This document shows, one piece after another, positions 42,842 through 53,835 of a stretch of 64,000 nucleotides of DNA. The translations under genes and the position numbers were made by a program. Positions within the stretch are counted from its first letter, which is position 1; each line of letters starts with the position of its first letter. This DNA comes from Acidobacteriota bacterium (GTDB lineage: Bacteria; Acidobacteriota; Terriglobia; Bryobacterales; Bryobacteraceae), in the NCBI GenBank assembly GCA_018268935.1, contig JAFDVS010000027.1, forward strand, positions 1-64,000, given 5' to 3'. The notes beneath the pieces are model-generated. The model ran no database searches. It had not been told where the DNA came from and saw only the letters and a list, made by a program, of their open reading frames with translations.

Positions 42842-43759
42842 ATGAGGCGTACTGCAGTACTTACAGCATTTCTGATGGTGGCGTATTCCGCCGTCTTGCC
42901 GGCCCAACCCGCTGTTCTTCAGGGACACACCCGGGATGTGAATGCCGTTGCCTGTCCCGTGAACGGCGATCTGCTTGTTTCCGGTGGCGAAGACAGCACC
43001 GTGATTCTCTGGAACGCAGCCACCAAGCAGAAGACGGGAGAGTTCAAAGGGGACCCCGTGCTTGCTGTCGCCGTCTCGCCCGATGGCAAACGCGTCGCCT
43101 CCGGTGAGCGATACAACAAGATCCGTCTGCTCGATAGCACGGGCAAAGAGATCAAGACGCTCGAAGGCCATGAGGCCGGCTTGATCGCCCTCCAGTTCAG
43201 CACGGATAACAAGCTGTTGGCGTCGCTGGCCAAGGATGGCGGAATCCGCATGTGGGATGCCGCCACTGGTGCTCCGCTCGCTGCCCCACAGCGTATCCTC
43301 GACAGCCTCGATTCCGCTGCCTTTTCATCCGATGGCAAGTGGGCCGCGGGTGGCGCGGGTGGATTTGTGTACCTGCAGAACCTCGCCGCGAAAAAGCTGG
43401 CCTGGAAATCGCCGCAACCGGCGAATGCGAAAGCCGTGGCTATTTCGCCGGATTCCCGCCTGGTCGCCGCCGCGCTGGCCAACGACACCGTGATCCTCTT
43501 GGATGCCGCCACGGGGAAGGAACTACGGAAAGCGGCACCCATCGATGGCAACGGGCTGGCATTCTCGCAGGACGGCACGAAACTCGCCGTGGCGGGCCAT
43601 GAGAGCGATGTGCTGGTGCTCGATGTCGCCTCAATGAAGACCGCCTCCGTGTTCAAGGGGCATGACCGCACGGTGCGGTCCGTCTGCTTTCTGCCCGGCT
43701 CGCAGGTGCTCGCGTCCGCAAGCTTCGACATGACGGTGCGGCTGTTCCCGCTGAAGTAA
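42842..43759 (+). CDS. Exported WD40-repeat protein
   Basis: A 305-residue protein with a signal peptide (MRRTAVLTAFLMVAYSAVLPAQ). About seven WD40 blades follow, with motifs such as GGEDSTVILWN, SPDGKRVASGE and the closing FDMTVRLF, which give a full propeller. It is a binding scaffold outside the cytoplasm; no enzyme domain is attached. It starts 51 bases after the phosphatase gene and may be co-transcribed. Confidence 0.9.
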   Translation: MRRTAVLTAFLMVAYSAVLPAQPAVLQGHTRDVNAVACPVNGDLLVSGGEDSTVILWNAATKQKTGEFKGDPVLAVAVSPDGKRVASGERYNKIRLLDSTGKEIKTLEGHEAGLIALQFSTDNKLLASLAKDGGIRMWDAATGAPLAAPQRILDSLDSAAFSSDGKWAAGGAGGFVYLQNLAAKKLAWKSPQPANAKAVAISPDSRLVAAALANDTVILLDAATGKELRKAAPIDGNGLAFSQDGTKLAVAGHESDVLVLDVASMKTASVFKGHDRTVRSVCFLPGSQVLASASFDMTVRLFPLK

Positions 43760-43768
43760 CCCTCGCGC

Positions 43769-44167
43769 TCACTCTACGCGGAGCCCATCGGTGCGCCGCT
43801 TCAGCCACTGGTGGAATGCCTTGCGATAGCGCCGGTATTGCTCCGGGCTTAGAGCGCCACGCAAGCGTTGATCGGTCTCCAGGAACTGCTCCCTGTATTG
43901 GCGCTTCATCTGGCGTGTCATCCGGCTCCTGTTGACGGCTTGATGTTCGTTGAGAATATTGGCGACCTGGGCTCTCTGTGCCGCCGCCAATCCCACCTGG
44001 TCGACGACCCACGTCAGGCTATCGCTGGCCCCCATCGGCGACTGCATGTATCCGTAAATGTGGGCGAGGCGCGTTGTCACGGCGCCGGCCAGGAAGCCGA
44101 GTGCCAGCAGGCAGAGCACGAACAGCCGTAGTAGCCATCTGTCTTTAGTTGTTGATTGCATCGTCAT
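43769..44167 (-). CDS. Spy/CpxP-like periplasmic protein (Metal_resist type), membrane-anchored
   Basis: About 132 residues with an N-terminal membrane helix (RLFVLCLLALGFLAGAV) and a helical domain containing VGLAAAQRAQVANILNEHQ, MKRQYREQF and LSPEQYRRYRKAF. This is the pattern of heavy-metal sensor/Spy-like proteins that work with ECF sigma factors. Of three nearby ATG codons I use the second, which is best spaced from a GGGAG site; it overlaps the anti-sigma gene by 23 bases. Third gene of the sigma operon. Confidence 0.7.
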   Translation of the reverse strand: MTMQSTTKDRWLLRLFVLCLLALGFLAGAVTTRLAHIYGYMQSPMGASDSLTWVVDQVGLAAAQRAQVANILNEHQAVNRSRMTRQMKRQYREQFLETDQRLRGALSPEQYRRYRKAFHQWLKRRTDGLRVE

Positions 44168-44576
44168 CATTGGCTCCCATTGCAAAATCGTGGACCACAG
44201 CCAGCGAGACCGCATCAATTGCCGCCTCGCTATATTCGCGCGTGCGGATGGCGATCTCCTCGCGCAACTCAAGCACGGCGAGCAGCGCCAGGCATGCTGC
44301 CGCAGCGTAGAGGAAAGGAGCATTGGCTCGCCACAGCCGCACGGCGAGCGGCGGCGGAAACTCGATGGAACCCATCAGAGCGGCTGCGAAATGCGCGGGG
44401 GGCCCCGCCTCCACACTGCTGCGCGCCTGAAGCAACGCACGTGCGGCTTGAGCGGCCTCCCATGCACGCCTGCATTCATGACAACCCGAGGCCTGGCGGA
44501 CAGCTTCGAGTTCTTCCGCGGTCCAGGGGCCCGGTTCCCGGCTGTCGAGCCAGGTGGTGATGTGCTGGTGATTCAT
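44145..44576 (-). CDS. Anti-sigma factor, zinc-finger type with one membrane helix
   Basis: A 143-residue protein beginning MNHQHITTWLDSREPG inside the sigma gene's end (ATGA overlap). The cytoplasmic part has GCHECRRAW with an upstream His, a shortened zf-HC2/anti-sigma pattern. One membrane helix (FLYAAAACLALLAVL) lies near residues 97-112, followed by a short outer tail. Gene order and overlap make it the likely partner that holds the adjacent sigma factor. Confidence 0.75.
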   Translation of the reverse strand: MNHQHITTWLDSREPGPWTAEELEAVRQASGCHECRRAWEAAQAARALLQARSSVEAGPPAHFAAALMGSIEFPPPLAVRLWRANAPFLYAAAACLALLAVLELREEIAIRTREYSEAAIDAVSLAVVHDFAMGANDDDAINN

Positions 44577-45187
44577 TGCCTGCGGACTTTCTCCTGCTGC
44601 AGCAGGGTTTCCAGAGCTTCGCGCAACTTTCGGCGCGAGCGAAATGCCTGCACCTTTACCTTCGATTCCGACCATCCGAGAAGAGCGGCGATTTCCTTGA
44701 CCGGCGTGTCTTCACCATCCAGCAGTTGCAGCACCATCCGCTCTTCGGGTTCGAGCGTGGCCAGCAGTTTGGCGGCGAGATCACGCGCCACATGACGCTG
44801 CTCTTCGCGGTCGAAGCGTTGCGTAGAGAACGCCGCGGCCAGCCGCTCAAGCACATCGAACTCTTCGCCGGATAGGCTGGCGGCGGTAATTTCGGGGCGG
44901 CGCCGTTGCGCGCGTAACGCATTGAGGCATCGGGTGACCGTGATGCGTGACAGCCACGACTCGAACGAGCCTTGCCCGCGGTAGTCGCGTAACTGCTGAT
45001 ACGCGGTCAGGAAAACCTCCTGTGCCAGTTCTTCCACCCGTTCCGTCGGCAGGAAACGGCTGGCCACTCGAAAAACCCTGGGCGCGAAATGGTGCACGAG
45101 TGCTTCGAAGGCGGCATGGTCACCACGCTGGGCCTTGGCGATTTCGGCAGCAATCTGACTGTCGCTTTCTTCGTCGTGGCACCTCAC
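44573..45187 (-). CDS. ECF RNA polymerase sigma factor
   Basis: A 204-residue sigma-70 of the ECF type. Region 2 is clear (HHFAPRVFRVASRFL, RVEELAQEVFLTAYQQLRDYRG), and region 4 has PEERMVLQLLDGEDTPVKEIAALLGWSESKVKVQ. It starts at GTG eight bases after a -10-like GGTGTC, so its mRNA may be almost leaderless. The operon continues with the anti-sigma and a Spy-like protein. A mirror-image promoter faces the divergent TPR gene. Confidence 0.94.
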   Translation of the reverse strand: MRCHDEESDSQIAAEIAKAQRGDHAAFEALVHHFAPRVFRVASRFLPTERVEELAQEVFLTAYQQLRDYRGQGSFESWLSRITVTRCLNALRAQRRRPEITAASLSGEEFDVLERLAAAFSTQRFDREEQRHVARDLAAKLLATLEPEERMVLQLLDGEDTPVKEIAALLGWSESKVKVQAFRSRRKLREALETLLQQEKVRRQ

Positions 45188-45195
45188 CTAGCCCT

Positions 45196-45223
45196 GACAC
45201 CGGTTTGCGAAAAAAAGTTACGG
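45196..45223 (-). promoter_or_regulatory. ECF-type promoter for the sigma operon
   Basis: On the minus strand CCGTAAC (-35 type, with the AAC core) is followed after exactly 15 bases by GGTGTC (-10 type, GTC core), 8 bases before the sigma start codon. The same two boxes with the same spacing point the other way towards the TPR gene, so the sigma factor probably drives both. Confidence 0.68.
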
Positions 45224-45253
45224 TTGCCGCGGTCTTTTTGTTTTTGCAGCGAG

Positions 45254-45281
45254 CCGTAACCACGGCAATTTGCCTGGTGTC
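45254..45281 (+). promoter_or_regulatory. ECF-type promoter for the divergent TPR gene
   Basis: CCGTAAC, 15 bases, then GGTGTC, identical in both boxes and spacing to the sigma operon promoter on the other strand. The -10 box ends 10 bases before the ATG, so the message may be nearly leaderless. Confidence 0.68.
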
Positions 45282-45291
45282 CTGAAAAGTA

Positions 45292-48039
<2,748 letters not shown>

Positions 48040-48245
48040 GGTGTCTCCTTCGTGGAAGATGTGACTTTCCACGGTACGAAAGGGGCCGGTGGGAGTGCCA
48101 ACAAAAAAATTGGATGGGGTGGATAGAGAATGTTTATGGAAGACGATTTGCGATGCCGCAGGCTAATATAGGGACCATCATCCCTGAGTGGGTGTCACAG
48201 GAGGAATAGGAGCATGAGTTGGAGCCTGCAACCGCGCGATCCAGG

Positions 48246-48467
48246 ATGTTTGCGGTGGAGGAAGCACTCTGGGCGGAAGACAAGGAGCGCTATTTCGCCT
48301 TGCTGAAGCCACTTTGCGATGAGCAAATTCCGGAAGCAATGTGCTCGATGGGGACTCAGTATGCGATTCGTGACACCTCCCACGCGAGGGAATGTCTCAT
48401 CAAAGCGAAACAATTGGGCTTTGACGGCTCGATTTGGAAAGATCATACCGGAATGAAGGATCTCTAG
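48246..48467 (+). CDS. Small hypothetical protein, SEL1/TPR-like
   Basis: A 73-residue frame from an ATG giving MFAVEEALWAEDKERYFALL. The EQIPEAMCSMGTQYA and ARECLIKAKQLGFDGS parts look like one and a half SEL1-type helical repeats. A TTG nine codons upstream is in frame. A good AGGAGG site stands further upstream, but it faces an ATG in another frame that ends after 30 codons. Real gene or decayed fragment; I cannot tell. Confidence 0.4.
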   Translation: MFAVEEALWAEDKERYFALLKPLCDEQIPEAMCSMGTQYAIRDTSHARECLIKAKQLGFDGSIWKDHTGMKDL

Positions 48468-48472
48468 CCGGT

Positions 48473-49214
48473 ATGGGTTTTGCTTCGAAGATCGGAGTTC
48501 TACTAACACTGGCCGCCGCGGCGATCGTCGCGGCCCTGTTGAGTCCGCGCGTACCGCAGGACCACACCTATCACTTGTTCGCCGATCAAAGAACAACCTG
48601 GGGTGTCCCGAATTTCTGGAACGTGGTTTCGAATTTGCCGTTTGTCGCGGTGGGGTTATACGGGCTGTGGGCATGGAAGCGCGCGCGCTGGATTGAGCCC
48701 GGAGACCGCTACCCTTGGCTCGTCGTAGCCATCGGAGCCGTATTCATCGGCTTCGGAAGCGGCTATTATCACTGGCGCGCCGGATAATCGCACCCTATTC
48801 TGGGACCGCCTGCCGATGACACTGGCCTTCATGGGTGTATTTACCGCCGCGATTACCGAATACATCCACGCCCGCATCGGGGCGCTCTTGCTGACGCCAT
48901 TTCTGATGCTCGGCATGTTGAGTGTGGAGGTCTGGCGGCGTGGGGAACTCACCGGAGTGGGCGATCTGCGCTTCTATATCCTCGTGCAGTTCTACCCGAT
49001 GCTGGCCCTGCCCTTGATCTATTTGCTGTTCCGGTCCCGGTATACGCACACGTACTCGATGTGGGGAATGGTCGGATTCTATGCGCTGGCGAAAGTGCTG
49101 GAACTGCTGGATGGAATATTCCCGGGCGGGCATGCCTGGAAACACGTGGCCGGCGCGGCGGCGCTCTGGGTAGCCTTCCGCGCCGTGGGTTATAGGACTC
49201 CCGTACCAAGGTAA
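48473..49214 (+). pseudogene. Ceramidase/CREST-family membrane protein with a one-base frameshift
   Basis: The first frame encodes NFWNVVSNLPFVAVGLYGLW and ends at GYYHWRAG. The continuation lies one base on: HW, then APDNRTLFWDRLPMT, and on through several membrane helices to HAWKHVAGAAALWVAF. One extra base in GGCGCGCC explains the break. Conserved Ser, His and Asp positions match the alkaline ceramidase/CREST hydrolase superfamily, whose members hydrolyse amide bonds in membrane lipids. If the extra base is an assembly error the gene is intact, about 246 residues. Confidence 0.75.
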
Positions 49215-49267
49215 AAAAATCTGTTCGCGTGATTAAACTCTTTCCTCGATTTCGCGTTCATAGGTGC

Positions 49268-50356
49268 ATGGAAAAGAAAACAGGAGGGAGCCGGCCACGG
49301 AGGACCGAGTTTGGCACGGCAACCCCAAAAATAAACGAAGCAATCACTTTCCAGGCGGACGGCAGGTTACAACACTCGGAGGACTGCTGCGTCGAAGCTC
49401 TGCGCATGTTGAGCAGAGAAGAGAGGAACGGACTGGAGGCTGTGAGCGTGCGGAATACGCTCGCCTCCATCCGCCTGGACCGCGGCAAATATCAGGAGGC
49501 ACGCCAGGACGCGCGCCGGGCGCTCGAAATCACGGCATCGATGGCGGAGCCCGGTGAGGATACCGAACTGGACCGCCTGCGGCTGACATCGTTATGCCTC
49601 ATCGGGCGCAGCCATCTGCAGGCGGGCGAACTGGAAGCCGCGCGGCCCCTGCTGGAGCGCGCCTTGACAATGGCGCACTACTGGCTGCCCGCCAATAGCG
49701 AAGAGAAATTGCGAATCCTGACCCTGCTCGGCGCGCTGGCGAAGGAATCGGGATATCGCTACGAGGCCGAAGAGTACTACCGCAAGGCGCTGGCGATTGC
49801 CGAGTCGCTCTTTGATCCCTATCACGGTGAAGTGGCCGCGCTCTGTCATCGCCTCGCTCTGCTGGCTGAAGGCTGGGATGAAGCGGAGCACTTGGAGCCA
49901 TTTGCCCGACGCGCCTATGAGATTCGCAGTTCGCAGTTCGGGACCACCAGCCCTCAGGCGGCGGCGGCGCAGGCCGGCATCGCCATGACGATGGAAGCGC
50001 AGCAGCAATTGAAGGAAGCGGGCGAAAAGTTCCTCCACTCATTGGCAATCTTTGACCGCCACTATGCCGCCGCGCAGTGCGAGCTCTCCATCCGCGTGGA
50101 GTTGCTCCGGGATTACGCGCTTTGCCGTCGTGCTGCGGCTGGCTACCTGATAGCCAGCGGGCGGCATCTGGATGCGCGCGAATTTTCTGAGCGCGCACAG
50201 AAGGTGTTTGAGCGAGTGCTCGGCAAAGGGCATCCGCTGGTGCGGAAGTGGCGCGAGGATCACCGTTCCATCTGCCGCGCGACGCCAATGTTCCCGCGCA
50301 AAGGGCAACGCTTCTCGGCCTGGGAGTGGTGGCGAGGATTTTCCTTCAGCCGCTAA
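49268..50356 (+). CDS. TPR-repeat protein
   Basis: A 362-residue cytoplasmic-looking protein without a signal peptide. I use the ATG of MEKKTGGSRPRR; a GTG 13 codons upstream is in frame. Six or so TPR units follow (VSVRNTLASIRLDRGKYQEA, LCLIGRSHLQAGELEAARPLLERAL, LLGALAKESGYRYEAEEYYRKALAIAESL). The C-terminal 30 residues are Arg/Trp/Phe-rich. Probably a protein-interaction adaptor. Confidence 0.82.
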   Translation: MEKKTGGSRPRRTEFGTATPKINEAITFQADGRLQHSEDCCVEALRMLSREERNGLEAVSVRNTLASIRLDRGKYQEARQDARRALEITASMAEPGEDTELDRLRLTSLCLIGRSHLQAGELEAARPLLERALTMAHYWLPANSEEKLRILTLLGALAKESGYRYEAEEYYRKALAIAESLFDPYHGEVAALCHRLALLAEGWDEAEHLEPFARRAYEIRSSQFGTTSPQAAAAQAGIAMTMEAQQQLKEAGEKFLHSLAIFDRHYAAAQCELSIRVELLRDYALCRRAAAGYLIASGRHLDAREFSERAQKVFERVLGKGHPLVRKWREDHRSICRATPMFPRKGQRFSAWEWWRGFSFSR

Positions 50357-50370
50357 ACTGTCAGTATCCG

Positions 50371-50772
50371 ATGAGTTATCTTGACAACCTTGAGAATCAA
50401 CTGAAGAGCCTGGAGAGGGCAGAGGAGCGCGATCCAGCGAGGATACAGCAAGAGCGGGAACGGGCAGCGCGCGAACGGACAAGCCGCATTGCCGCTGGCC
50501 CGTTCGCCGCGCAATTGCGGAACGGAAAGTTCACGCAGGAACTGCTGGGACATGCCACCCGGCTGGGCTTCGCCAAGCGCGCGAAGGTGCACATGACGTG
50601 GATCGACACCACGCTGCGCCTGGAGGCAAAGCAACTGCGCCTGGAATTGAAGCCGACCGCGGAAGGCGTCGTGGGACACTTCTTTGAAGATGGCAGCGAG
50701 GTGGGCTCGCAGCCTGTCGACCTCAACGGCGATGCCGCTGTGTTGGCGGAACAGTGGATCGCACGGCTGTAA
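50371..50772 (+). CDS. Hypothetical protein with N-terminal coiled coil
   Basis: A 133-residue protein. Residues 1-45 form a charged coiled coil (LENQLKSLERAEERDPARI, RERAARERTSR). The rest is a compact alpha/beta unit ending in LAEQWIARL. Family not recognised. It starts 14 bases after the TPR gene and may be in one transcript with it. Confidence 0.6.
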   Translation: MSYLDNLENQLKSLERAEERDPARIQQERERAARERTSRIAAGPFAAQLRNGKFTQELLGHATRLGFAKRAKVHMTWIDTTLRLEAKQLRLELKPTAEGVVGHFFEDGSEVGSQPVDLNGDAAVLAEQWIARL

Positions 50773-50791
50773 TGGTAAACTGACGATTCCT

Positions 50792-52042
50792 ATGAACCGC
50801 CGTCATTTTCTTGTTTCCGCTTCCACCGCCGCCGCCTCCAGTTCGTGGGCGCAGGCGAACGATCGAGTCCGCGTGGCAGTGATCGGTGTTGGATCGAGAG
50901 GTAGCGCGCACATCCGCGAAATCCTGCCGGTCGCCAACATGGAAGTGGGTGCCGTTGTAGATCCCGATGGGCAGCGCGCGGAGGCTGCTGCTTCCGCGGT
51001 ATTCAAGAAAACCGGCAAGACGCCGCGTGTCGAATCCGACATGCGGCGCGTCTTCGATAGCAAAGAGATTGACGCGGTCACCATCGCCACCACCAATCAC
51101 TGGCACACGCTGACCGCCATCTGGGCAATGCAGGCAGGCAAAGATGTCTACGTCGAGAAGCCTGTTTCCCACAATATCTTCGAGGGCATCAAGCTCGTTG
51201 AGGCGGCCCGCAAATACAAGCGCATTGCGGCCGGTGGAACACAACGGCGCTGGTGGGGCCGCTGGCGCAAGGCCGTGGAGTTGATCCACAGCGGCTATAT
51301 CGGAGATGTCTACCAGGGGAACTTCATTTTCCCCGGAAGCCGCGATTCCATCGGCTTCAAGGAACCCAAGCAGCCGCCGGCCTATTTCAACTGGGATCTG
51401 TGGGTCGGGCCCGGCCCCATGCAGCCCTATCACGAGAACCTGGTGCACTATAACTGGCATTGGTTCTGGGATTTCGGCAACGGCGAATTGGGGAACAACG
51501 GCATTCATTTCATCGACGTCACCCGCTGGGCGATGGGCAAGCGGTTGCCGGTGAAGGTGCATTGCACCGGCGGGCGCTTCGGCTACAAGGATCAGGCGCA
51601 GACGCCGAATACGCAGAATGTGACGTGGGTCCATGACGACGGGTCGATGATTGTGGGACAACTGCGCGGGTTGTATACGCAGGAGCCGTCTTCATGGGAT
51701 TTCTGGGGCACCAAGGGCCACATGCACATCAAGCAGAACGGGCAGATCATCACCCGCATGGGCCGCAATAAGGAACTGGAGCCCGAGCCTACCTATCCCG
51801 CGAACCTCGATCACTTCGCCAACTTCGCCGACGCCGTGCGTGCGCGCGATCCGAAAATGCTGCATGCGGAAATCGAAGAGACGGCGCTCTCCACCGCCTA
51901 CTGCCACTTGGGCAACATCGCCTACCGGGTGAAAAAGGAACTGGATTTCGACCCGGTGGCAATGAAGTTCAAAGATAGCGAAGCGAACAAGCTGATCAGC
52001 CGCGAATATCGCAAGCCCTACGTCGTGCCGGACAAGGTGTGA
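50792..52042 (+). CDS. Gfo/Idh/MocA-family oxidoreductase, Tat-exported
   Basis: A 416-residue enzyme. NRRHFLVSASTAAASS is a twin-arginine signal. The Rossmann part has VAVIGVGSRGSAH, and the family EKP motif is kept in DVYVEKPVSHN. Further on NNGIHFIDVTRWAMG gives the His/Asp pair near the sugar site. Family members oxidise or reduce sugars and related compounds with NAD(P); exported types with pre-bound cofactor are common in this kind of genome. It ends 25 bases inside the convergent aldolase gene. Confidence 0.9.
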   Translation: MNRRHFLVSASTAAASSSWAQANDRVRVAVIGVGSRGSAHIREILPVANMEVGAVVDPDGQRAEAAASAVFKKTGKTPRVESDMRRVFDSKEIDAVTIATTNHWHTLTAIWAMQAGKDVYVEKPVSHNIFEGIKLVEAARKYKRIAAGGTQRRWWGRWRKAVELIHSGYIGDVYQGNFIFPGSRDSIGFKEPKQPPAYFNWDLWVGPGPMQPYHENLVHYNWHWFWDFGNGELGNNGIHFIDVTRWAMGKRLPVKVHCTGGRFGYKDQAQTPNTQNVTWVHDDGSMIVGQLRGLYTQEPSSWDFWGTKGHMHIKQNGQIITRMGRNKELEPEPTYPANLDHFANFADAVRARDPKMLHAEIEETALSTAYCHLGNIAYRVKKELDFDPVAMKFKDSEANKLISREYRKPYVVPDKV

Positions 52043-52797
52043 GCTTTCAGCTCCTTCAAATCTTTAGTTAGGCCCGTGAGCCCGCTGAACAGAATGTTGC
52101 CGATGCTGATGAAGCGGTAACCCTGGTCGTAGGCCTCTTTGGCTGCTTCGTAGGAACCCACCGAGATCCCCGCGGCCTTGCCCGTCGCCGCAACCCGTTT
52201 CGGAAATTCCGCCAAAAACGTTTTCAGCTTCGGATGTTTCATCTGCCCGATGATGCCCAGCGCCGCTGACAGATCGGCTGGGCCCGCGAACAGAACGTCA
52301 GCCCCATCCACTGCCGCGATGGATTCGATGTTCTCCATGCCATCCACCGATTCAATCTGCAGCACCATGCAAATTTCCTGATTGGCGTTGGGCAGGTAAT
52401 CGTCCCAGGAGATGCCCATGTGGAAAGTCCACAGCGGCGAAACTCCGCGTGTGCCGTCGGGCGGATACTTGGCGGCGCGAACCGCGGCCCGCGCTTCTTC
52501 CGCGTTGTTCACCTGGGGCACCATGATCGACATCGCCCCGGCATCCAGCGATTTCTTAATGAGGTTGGCATCGAGGCCCGCCACCCGCACCATCGGCATG
52601 CAGTTCGCTTTGCGCGCCATCACCGGGAGCAAGTGGATGTCTTCAGGGCCGAAGGGGCAATGCTCGGTGTCGATCCAGAGGAAGTCCACCCCCGTGGAAA
52701 TAACCAGTTGATTGGCGAACGCATCAGGAACAACCGCGGATGCTCCCCAAACCACCTCTCCACGCGCCAGCTTCTCTTTTACAGGATTCTCAAACAC
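52018..52797 (-). CDS. HpcH/HpaI-family aldolase
   Basis: A 259-residue class II pyruvate aldolase. FLWIDTEHCPFGPEDI, MVRVAGLDANLIKKSLDAGAMSIMVPQV, LQIESVDGMENI and VLFAGPADLSAALG are the family's metal and pyruvate-site segments, with Glu and Asp ligands in place. It likely splits a 2-keto-3-deoxy sugar acid or a 4-hydroxy-2-oxo acid into pyruvate and an aldehyde. It overlaps the upstream cyclase-like gene by 8 bases, so both are expressed together. Confidence 0.9.
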   Translation of the reverse strand: MFENPVKEKLARGEVVWGASAVVPDAFANQLVISTGVDFLWIDTEHCPFGPEDIHLLPVMARKANCMPMVRVAGLDANLIKKSLDAGAMSIMVPQVNNAEEARAAVRAAKYPPDGTRGVSPLWTFHMGISWDDYLPNANQEICMVLQIESVDGMENIESIAAVDGADVLFAGPADLSAALGIIGQMKHPKLKTFLAEFPKRVAATGKAAGISVGSYEAAKEAYDQGYRFISIGNILFSGLTGLTKDLKELKAHTLSGTT

Positions 52798-53776
52798 GGG
52801 CTTTCTCCTCTCCCATCAGTGACAACAACGCAACAAATTCCGCAGTGACATCCAGACGCGCCACCGCTGCGTCCGCGGGGTTCTCTTCGTACACACCGGC
52901 CGAGTTCCACGATCCATCGCCGCATTGCAGAGCGCCGAGTCCATCGACCACAGCGGTGACCAGCGCGCGATCCTCAGGAACGTGAGTGAGAGAGTTGGTC
53001 CACGCGGCGCCCCAGCCGATTTTTCCCGCTTGCGGAGTGCGGTAGCGATCTTCGCGGCAATGCGCGCTTGCGTGCAGATAAGCCTGGGCCAGCGATAGCG
53101 CGCTAGTGTCGCCCGATGCCTTAGCGTAGGCGGCAAGGAATGCGGCGCTGATGCCGTATTGGAAATACCACTGGCGCAGTTCATTGGCGTTCACCAGGTA
53201 CCAGACCGAGGAGTCACCTTCGGTCAATCCGATGCCCGGCTTGCGAACGTGAAGCAGGCCGCGAGTGAGATCGGGCTGCATGGCGAACGTGTCTTTCAGC
53301 CAGCGTGCGGCGCCGCGAGCCGTTTCCATATGGCCGGCACGCAGGCAGGCGAGGCCCGCCATGCTGGTGGTCATGATCTCTTCCGTACCTTCGTCGTCGG
53401 CGAGAAAGCCCCCGGTTTCCGCATTATGGCGAGTCTGCAGGAACGCAGCGAGTTTTGCTGCAAGATCAGTGCGCCCAAGTTCCACAGCACCCCATGTGAG
53501 CCAGGCGTGAGGATAAATGCGGAAGCGATCATACCAGCCGACCCCGGTTCCATCCAGATCGCCGTTGGCTTGCAGAAAACGCCCGGCAACGTAGTCCAGC
53601 ACGCGGTGCGCTTCAGCCGGGTGGCCGGAGAAGCAGAGTGCGGCGGGGGACTTATAGTAGGCGTCCAGCGCCTTTGCGCCTTGCAATGAGCCATCGGATT
53701 CGAGCAGTTTCAGAAGCCATTCCGCTCCGCGCGCGGCTCGATCGCGCGCCTGGGTTTGTTCGTTCGGTTCGCTCAT
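52790..53776 (-). CDS. Prenyltransferase/terpene-cyclase-like alpha-barrel protein
   Basis: A 328-residue protein from the ATG of MSEPNEQTQARD. It has repeated helical units with Trp/Gly-rich turns (GAEWLLKLLESDGSLQGAKA, FLQTRHNAETGGFLADDEGTEE, ALQCGDGSWNSAG) that suggest an alpha/alpha barrel like squalene cyclases and related glycosidase folds. The acid motif DxDD of cyclases is not visible. With an aldolase next door it may act on sugars rather than terpenes. Function open. Confidence 0.6.
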   Translation of the reverse strand: MSEPNEQTQARDRAARGAEWLLKLLESDGSLQGAKALDAYYKSPAALCFSGHPAEAHRVLDYVAGRFLQANGDLDGTGVGWYDRFRIYPHAWLTWGAVELGRTDLAAKLAAFLQTRHNAETGGFLADDEGTEEIMTTSMAGLACLRAGHMETARGAARWLKDTFAMQPDLTRGLLHVRKPGIGLTEGDSSVWYLVNANELRQWYFQYGISAAFLAAYAKASGDTSALSLAQAYLHASAHCREDRYRTPQAGKIGWGAAWTNSLTHVPEDRALVTAVVDGLGALQCGDGSWNSAGVYEENPADAAVARLDVTAEFVALLSLMGEEKARV

Positions 53777-53835
53777 GACGATTTTCCATTCTCGCATCAG
53801 CGCGAGCCTTGGCACCCGTGTCATGATGAGAGCCT

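Noticed and set aside
48060..48110. Sigma-54-like TGGCAC upstream of amtB
   Set aside because: The distance from GG to the only downstream GC is 11 bases rather than 10, and TTGC is absent.
48153..48209. 18-codon frame MPQANIGTIIPEW before the small SEL1-like gene
   Set aside because: Too short and without a ribosome site; coding cannot be supported.
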